A stretch of 64,000 nucleotides of DNA from positions 1 to 64,000 of the forward strand of contig CAYODJ010000011.1 of NCBI GenBank assembly GCA_964402715.1, written 5' to 3'. Under the pieces are notes generated by a model. That model ran no database searches. It saw only the letters and a program-made list of their open reading frames with translations, and had not been told where the DNA came from. Position numbers and translations under genes: made by a program. Of the stretch, positions 61,697 through 64,000 are shown in pieces. Source of the stretch: CALXOD01 sp964402715. Lineage in GTDB: Bacteria > Verrucomicrobiota > Lentisphaeria > Victivallales > Victivallaceae. Within the stretch, counting starts at the first letter, position 1; each line of letters starts with the position of its first letter.

Positions 61697-62206
61697 ATGA
61701 AACGGGTTCTCTATCCAGGGAGTTTTGATCCGTTCACGAACGGGCATCTGGATCTGGTCGAGCGGGCCGCGCAACTTTTCGACCAGGTGATTGTCGCAGT
61801 GGCCGTCAACCTTGAAAAAAGTCCGATGTTCACTTTGGAGGAGCGAGAGAAAATCATCGAGACTTGCTGCCGTCATCTGCACAATGTCCAGGTGGTGTCT
61901 TTCCGCGGACTTCTGGTGGACGCCATGGCGCGGCTGGGCGCTCAGGCGGTGCTGCGCGGACTGCGCGCCTTCTCCGATTTCGAATATGAGCTCCAGATGG
62001 CGCTGATGAACCGGAGTCTCCGCGGTGAATGCGAGACCATTTTCATGACTCCCACCGCGAACAACTCCTTCGTCAGCTCGCGCATGGTAAAGGAAGTCGC
62101 ACGTCTCGGGGGCGACTACTCGCAGTACGTTCCCCCGCCCGTGGTGGAGGCGGTGCGGCGGAAACTGGCGGACACGCGGACAGACGGAAGCGACGCCCAT
62201 GATTAG
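61697..62206 (+). CDS. coaD: Phosphopantetheine adenylyltransferase
   Basis: A 169-aa enzyme of coenzyme A synthesis, joining 4'-phosphopantetheine with ATP to give dephospho-CoA. It has the nucleotidyltransferase motif YPGSFDPFTNGHLD, the substrate-binding VLRGLRAFSDFEYELQMA and the C-terminal NSFVSSRMVKEVA signature. CGGAGGA precedes the ATG at 61697. It overlaps the next gene by eight bases. coaX at 23.6 kb is the matching first step. Confidence 0.95.
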   Translation: MKRVLYPGSFDPFTNGHLDLVERAAQLFDQVIVAVAVNLEKSPMFTLEEREKIIETCCRHLHNVQVVSFRGLLVDAMARLGAQAVLRGLRAFSDFEYELQMALMNRSLRGECETIFMTPTANNSFVSSRMVKEVARLGGDYSQYVPPPVVEAVRRKLADTRTDGSDAHD

Positions 62207-62663
62207 AATTCATCTCGGACTGCTGGCGAAACAGCCGATCGAACTGACCGGAACCGAGCCGGCGGAGCTGCTCGGCGTGAAGCCGACTTCGTCGCTGAGC
62301 GTCCGTTCTCCGCTCTCCTACCGCCTGACCGCCAAAGGCGTTTCGAACGGGGTGCTGGTGGAGGGCTCCCTGTCATACCGGATCGGCGGAGTCTGCGGCC
62401 GCTGCCTCAAGGAACTGGAACTGACGCTGCAGAACCCGCGCGTCTGCCTGTTCTACGACACGCCGGACGGGGAGGTCCTGGACATCTGCGACGACGTCCG
62501 GGAGGAAGCCCTGCTGCTGCTGCCGATGAATCTGCTCTGCACGCCGGACTGCAGGGGTCTGTGCCAGCGCTGCGGCGCCAACCTGAACGAGGCGACATGC
62601 GACTGCTCATCGCGATCCGAGGAAGGTTCGCCGTGGTCGGCTCTGGATCGGCTGGATCTGTGA
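62199..62663 (+). CDS. YceD/DUF177 family protein
   Basis: A 154-aa protein of the DUF177 family, linked elsewhere to 23S rRNA accumulation. It carries the conserved GVCGRCLKELE and a later CRGLCQRCGANLNEATCDC, four or more cysteines that may bind metal. In most bacteria this gene directly precedes rpmF (ribosomal protein L32); here it is followed by convergent uvrB after 18 bases, so rpmF is elsewhere. The start overlaps the coaD stop. Confidence 0.9.
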   Translation: MIRIHLGLLAKQPIELTGTEPAELLGVKPTSSLSVRSPLSYRLTAKGVSNGVLVEGSLSYRIGGVCGRCLKELELTLQNPRVCLFYDTPDGEVLDICDDVREEALLLLPMNLLCTPDCRGLCQRCGANLNEATCDCSSRSEEGSPWSALDRLDL

Positions 62664-62681
62664 CGCGGCGGCCGGACGGCG

Positions 62682-64000
62682 TCAGCCGCGGTTCCTGCCG
62701 CCGGGCGTGATTTTCCCCAGCGCCTTGAGCCGATCGCGCAGATCGGCGGCCCGCTCGAACTCCAGCGAGGCGGCCGCCTCCAGCATCTCTCTCTGCAGTT
62801 CGGCGGCGAGCTGTTCGGTCTCCCGCTCGTCCAGACCCATATCGTCAAGAACCGCGCTTCCGTGAGCTCCTCCATTCGCTCCGCCGCCGGAGCCGGTCTG
62901 CCGGCCGTGTTTTCTGCCGTTCCGCGACGGTGCGCCGTCGCTGAGGACTTCGTTGATGGTGGGGGAGTCGTTGCGCACGATGGTCCTCGGCACGATGCCG
63001 TTCTCACGGTTGAACGCCTCCTGTCTGGCGCGATGCGCCGCGCTGCTTTCTATCAGCGCCCTCATGCTCGGGGTGACGGTATTGCCGTAGAGGATGACAC
63101 GCCCCGCGACGTTTCTCGCAGCGCGGCCGGCCACCTGAATCAGCGATCGTTCCGACCGCAGGAACCCCTCCTTGTCCGCATCCAGGATCGCCACGAGCGC
63201 CACCTCCGGCAGATCTATGCCCTCCCTCAGCAGATTGATTCCTATCAGACAGTCGAAATCCCCTTTCCGCAGACGCGACAGCACGCGGACGCGTTCGAGC
63301 GCATCCATCTCGGAATGCAGATAGCTCGTGTTGATGCCGAGTTCGGTCAGATAGTCCGCCAGACGCTCCGCGTTCTTCTTGGTCATCGTGGTGACCAGTG
63401 TCCGCTGCCCCTGCGCGGCCGCCGCCCTGATTTCCGCCATGACGTCATCTATCTGCCCGTCCAGCGGACGGACGTCGACGATCGGATCCAGCAGTCCGGT
63501 CGGCCGGATGACCTGTTCCACCGGATTTCCGCTTCTGGACAGCTCATACGGTCCGGGAGTGGCCGAAACGTAGATGGTGTCGCCCTTGAGCGCCTCGAAC
63601 TCCTCGAACCGCAGCGGACGGTTGTCCAGGGCCGACGGCAGACGGAATCCGTGGTCTATCAGCGTCTGCTTCCTATTGTGATCCGCCTTGTACATCGCCT
63701 GAAGCTGCGGCAGCGTCACATGCGATTCATCGACCACGGTCAGAAAATCCTTCGGGAAAAAATCAAGAAGACAATACGGACGGCTGCCGGGCGGCCGGTC
63801 GGAAAGATAGACGGAGTAGTTCTCGATGCCGCTGCAATACCCTATCTCGCGCAGCATCTCCAGATCGTACGTGACTCGCTGGTGGAGACGTTGCGCCTCC
63901 ACGAGTCTGCCGGACTGTTCGAACTCCGCCACACGCGAGCGCATCTCCGCCGTGATGCCGGCGACGGCCGCTTCGATGCGCTCCTGCGGCAGCACGAAAT
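62682..64000 (-). CDS. uvrB: UvrABC system protein B, C-terminal part (truncated by window edge)
   Basis: About 439 residues of the C-terminal two thirds of UvrB, the damage-verifying helicase of nucleotide excision repair. Visible are LLDFFPKDFLTVVDESHVT, helicase motif VI segment QVAGRAARNVAGR, LLREGIDLPEVALVAILDADKEGF, and a C-terminal UVR domain (LQREMLEAAASLEFERAADLRD). A Gly-rich low-complexity insert lies before the UVR domain. The N-terminus with Walker A lies beyond the window. Confidence 0.95.
   Translation of the reverse strand, partial: FVLPQERIEAAVAGITAEMRSRVAEFEQSGRLVEAQRLHQRVTYDLEMLREIGYCSGIENYSVYLSDRPPGSRPYCLLDFFPKDFLTVVDESHVTLPQLQAMYKADHNRKQTLIDHGFRLPSALDNRPLRFEEFEALKGDTIYVSATPGPYELSRSGNPVEQVIRPTGLLDPIVDVRPLDGQIDDVMAEIRAAAAQGQRTLVTTMTKKNAERLADYLTELGINTSYLHSEMDALERVRVLSRLRKGDFDCLIGINLLREGIDLPEVALVAILDADKEGFLRSERSLIQVAGRAARNVAGRVILYGNTVTPSMRALIESSAAHRARQEAFNRENGIVPRTIVRNDSPTINEVLSDGAPSRNGRKHGRQTGSGGGANGGAHGSAVLDDMGLDERETEQLAAELQREMLEAAASLEFERAADLRDRLKALGKITPGGRNRG

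Noticed and set aside
1..64000. CRISPR arrays, IS elements, prophage, att sites or rRNA
   Set aside because: No regularly spaced repeats, transposase or integrase motifs, phage structural genes or rRNA segments were seen.

Overview
The window is GC-rich bacterial chromosome with tightly packed genes and no phage, IS element, rRNA or CRISPR array that I can see. The gene set suggests a PVC-superphylum bacterium, most likely Lentisphaerota (Victivallales-like). Pointers are a prepilin-type N-terminus at the left edge, a Chlamydia-like V-type ATPase operon (E, DUF2764, A, B, D, I, K), a Ser/Thr kinase fused to a formylglycine-generating-enzyme-like domain as in chlamydial Pkn1, tandem flotillin-like genes, and a protein resembling the TIGR04073 exosortase-associated family. 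The placement is inference from gene content; no 16S gene is present.

Layout. 1-8 kb: end of a prepilin-like gene, an unknown gene, trxB, a secreted nitrilase-fold protein with an AGE-family epimerase, then an FAH-family hydrolase with a threonylcarbamoyl-AMP synthase, rpsU and a sigma-70 factor. 8-15 kb: mfd, a 58-codon gene with its own promoter and terminator, tRNA-Arg(UCU), dnaG and a TPR lipoprotein. 15-24 kb: a CobS-like membrane protein beside an olsB-olsA-like acyltransferase pair, larC with a NifU-like scaffold gene, an NAD-binding reductase, a znuACB-type metal ABC transporter, and coaX. 24-30 kb: a type IV pilus/type II secretion motor operon with two PilB-type ATPases, PilT and PilC. 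30-34 kb: an EIIA-CBS regulator, an ion-transporter-superfamily permease and mannonate dehydratase. 35-42 kb: a small envelope operon (TIGR04073-like, Skp, membrane protein, bacterial D123/CDC123), then a divergent araC/lacZ pair. 42-45 kb: two flotillin-like genes and a small membrane protein. 45-50 kb: three coupled genes encoding a MotA/ExbB-like protein, a MotB-like protein with a long coiled coil, and a transmembrane kinase-FGE protein. 50-60 kb: the V-type ATPase operon directly behind homoserine dehydrogenase and aspartate kinase. 60-64 kb: acpS, ribF, coaD, yceD and the C-terminal part of uvrB.

The best candidate for an undescribed system is the 44.7-49.6 kb cluster. It appears to combine an ion-driven stator-like membrane pair, whose MotB-like member has a coiled coil in place of a recognisable OmpA domain, with a transmembrane kinase carrying an FGE-like domain. 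The first two genes overlap by four bases and the third follows after 13, behind a promoter-like sequence. Other points worth checking are conserved Na+-ligand positions in the V-ATPase rotor subunit, the absence of separate C, F and G subunit genes from that operon, the CobS-like protein without the acidic catalytic motif, the EIIA-CBS/permease/uxuA operon, and a bacterial CDC123 homologue.

Promoters and terminators were found by eye from consensus hexamers and hairpins, so they are less certain than the genes. Start codons were chosen from Shine-Dalgarno spacing and family length.
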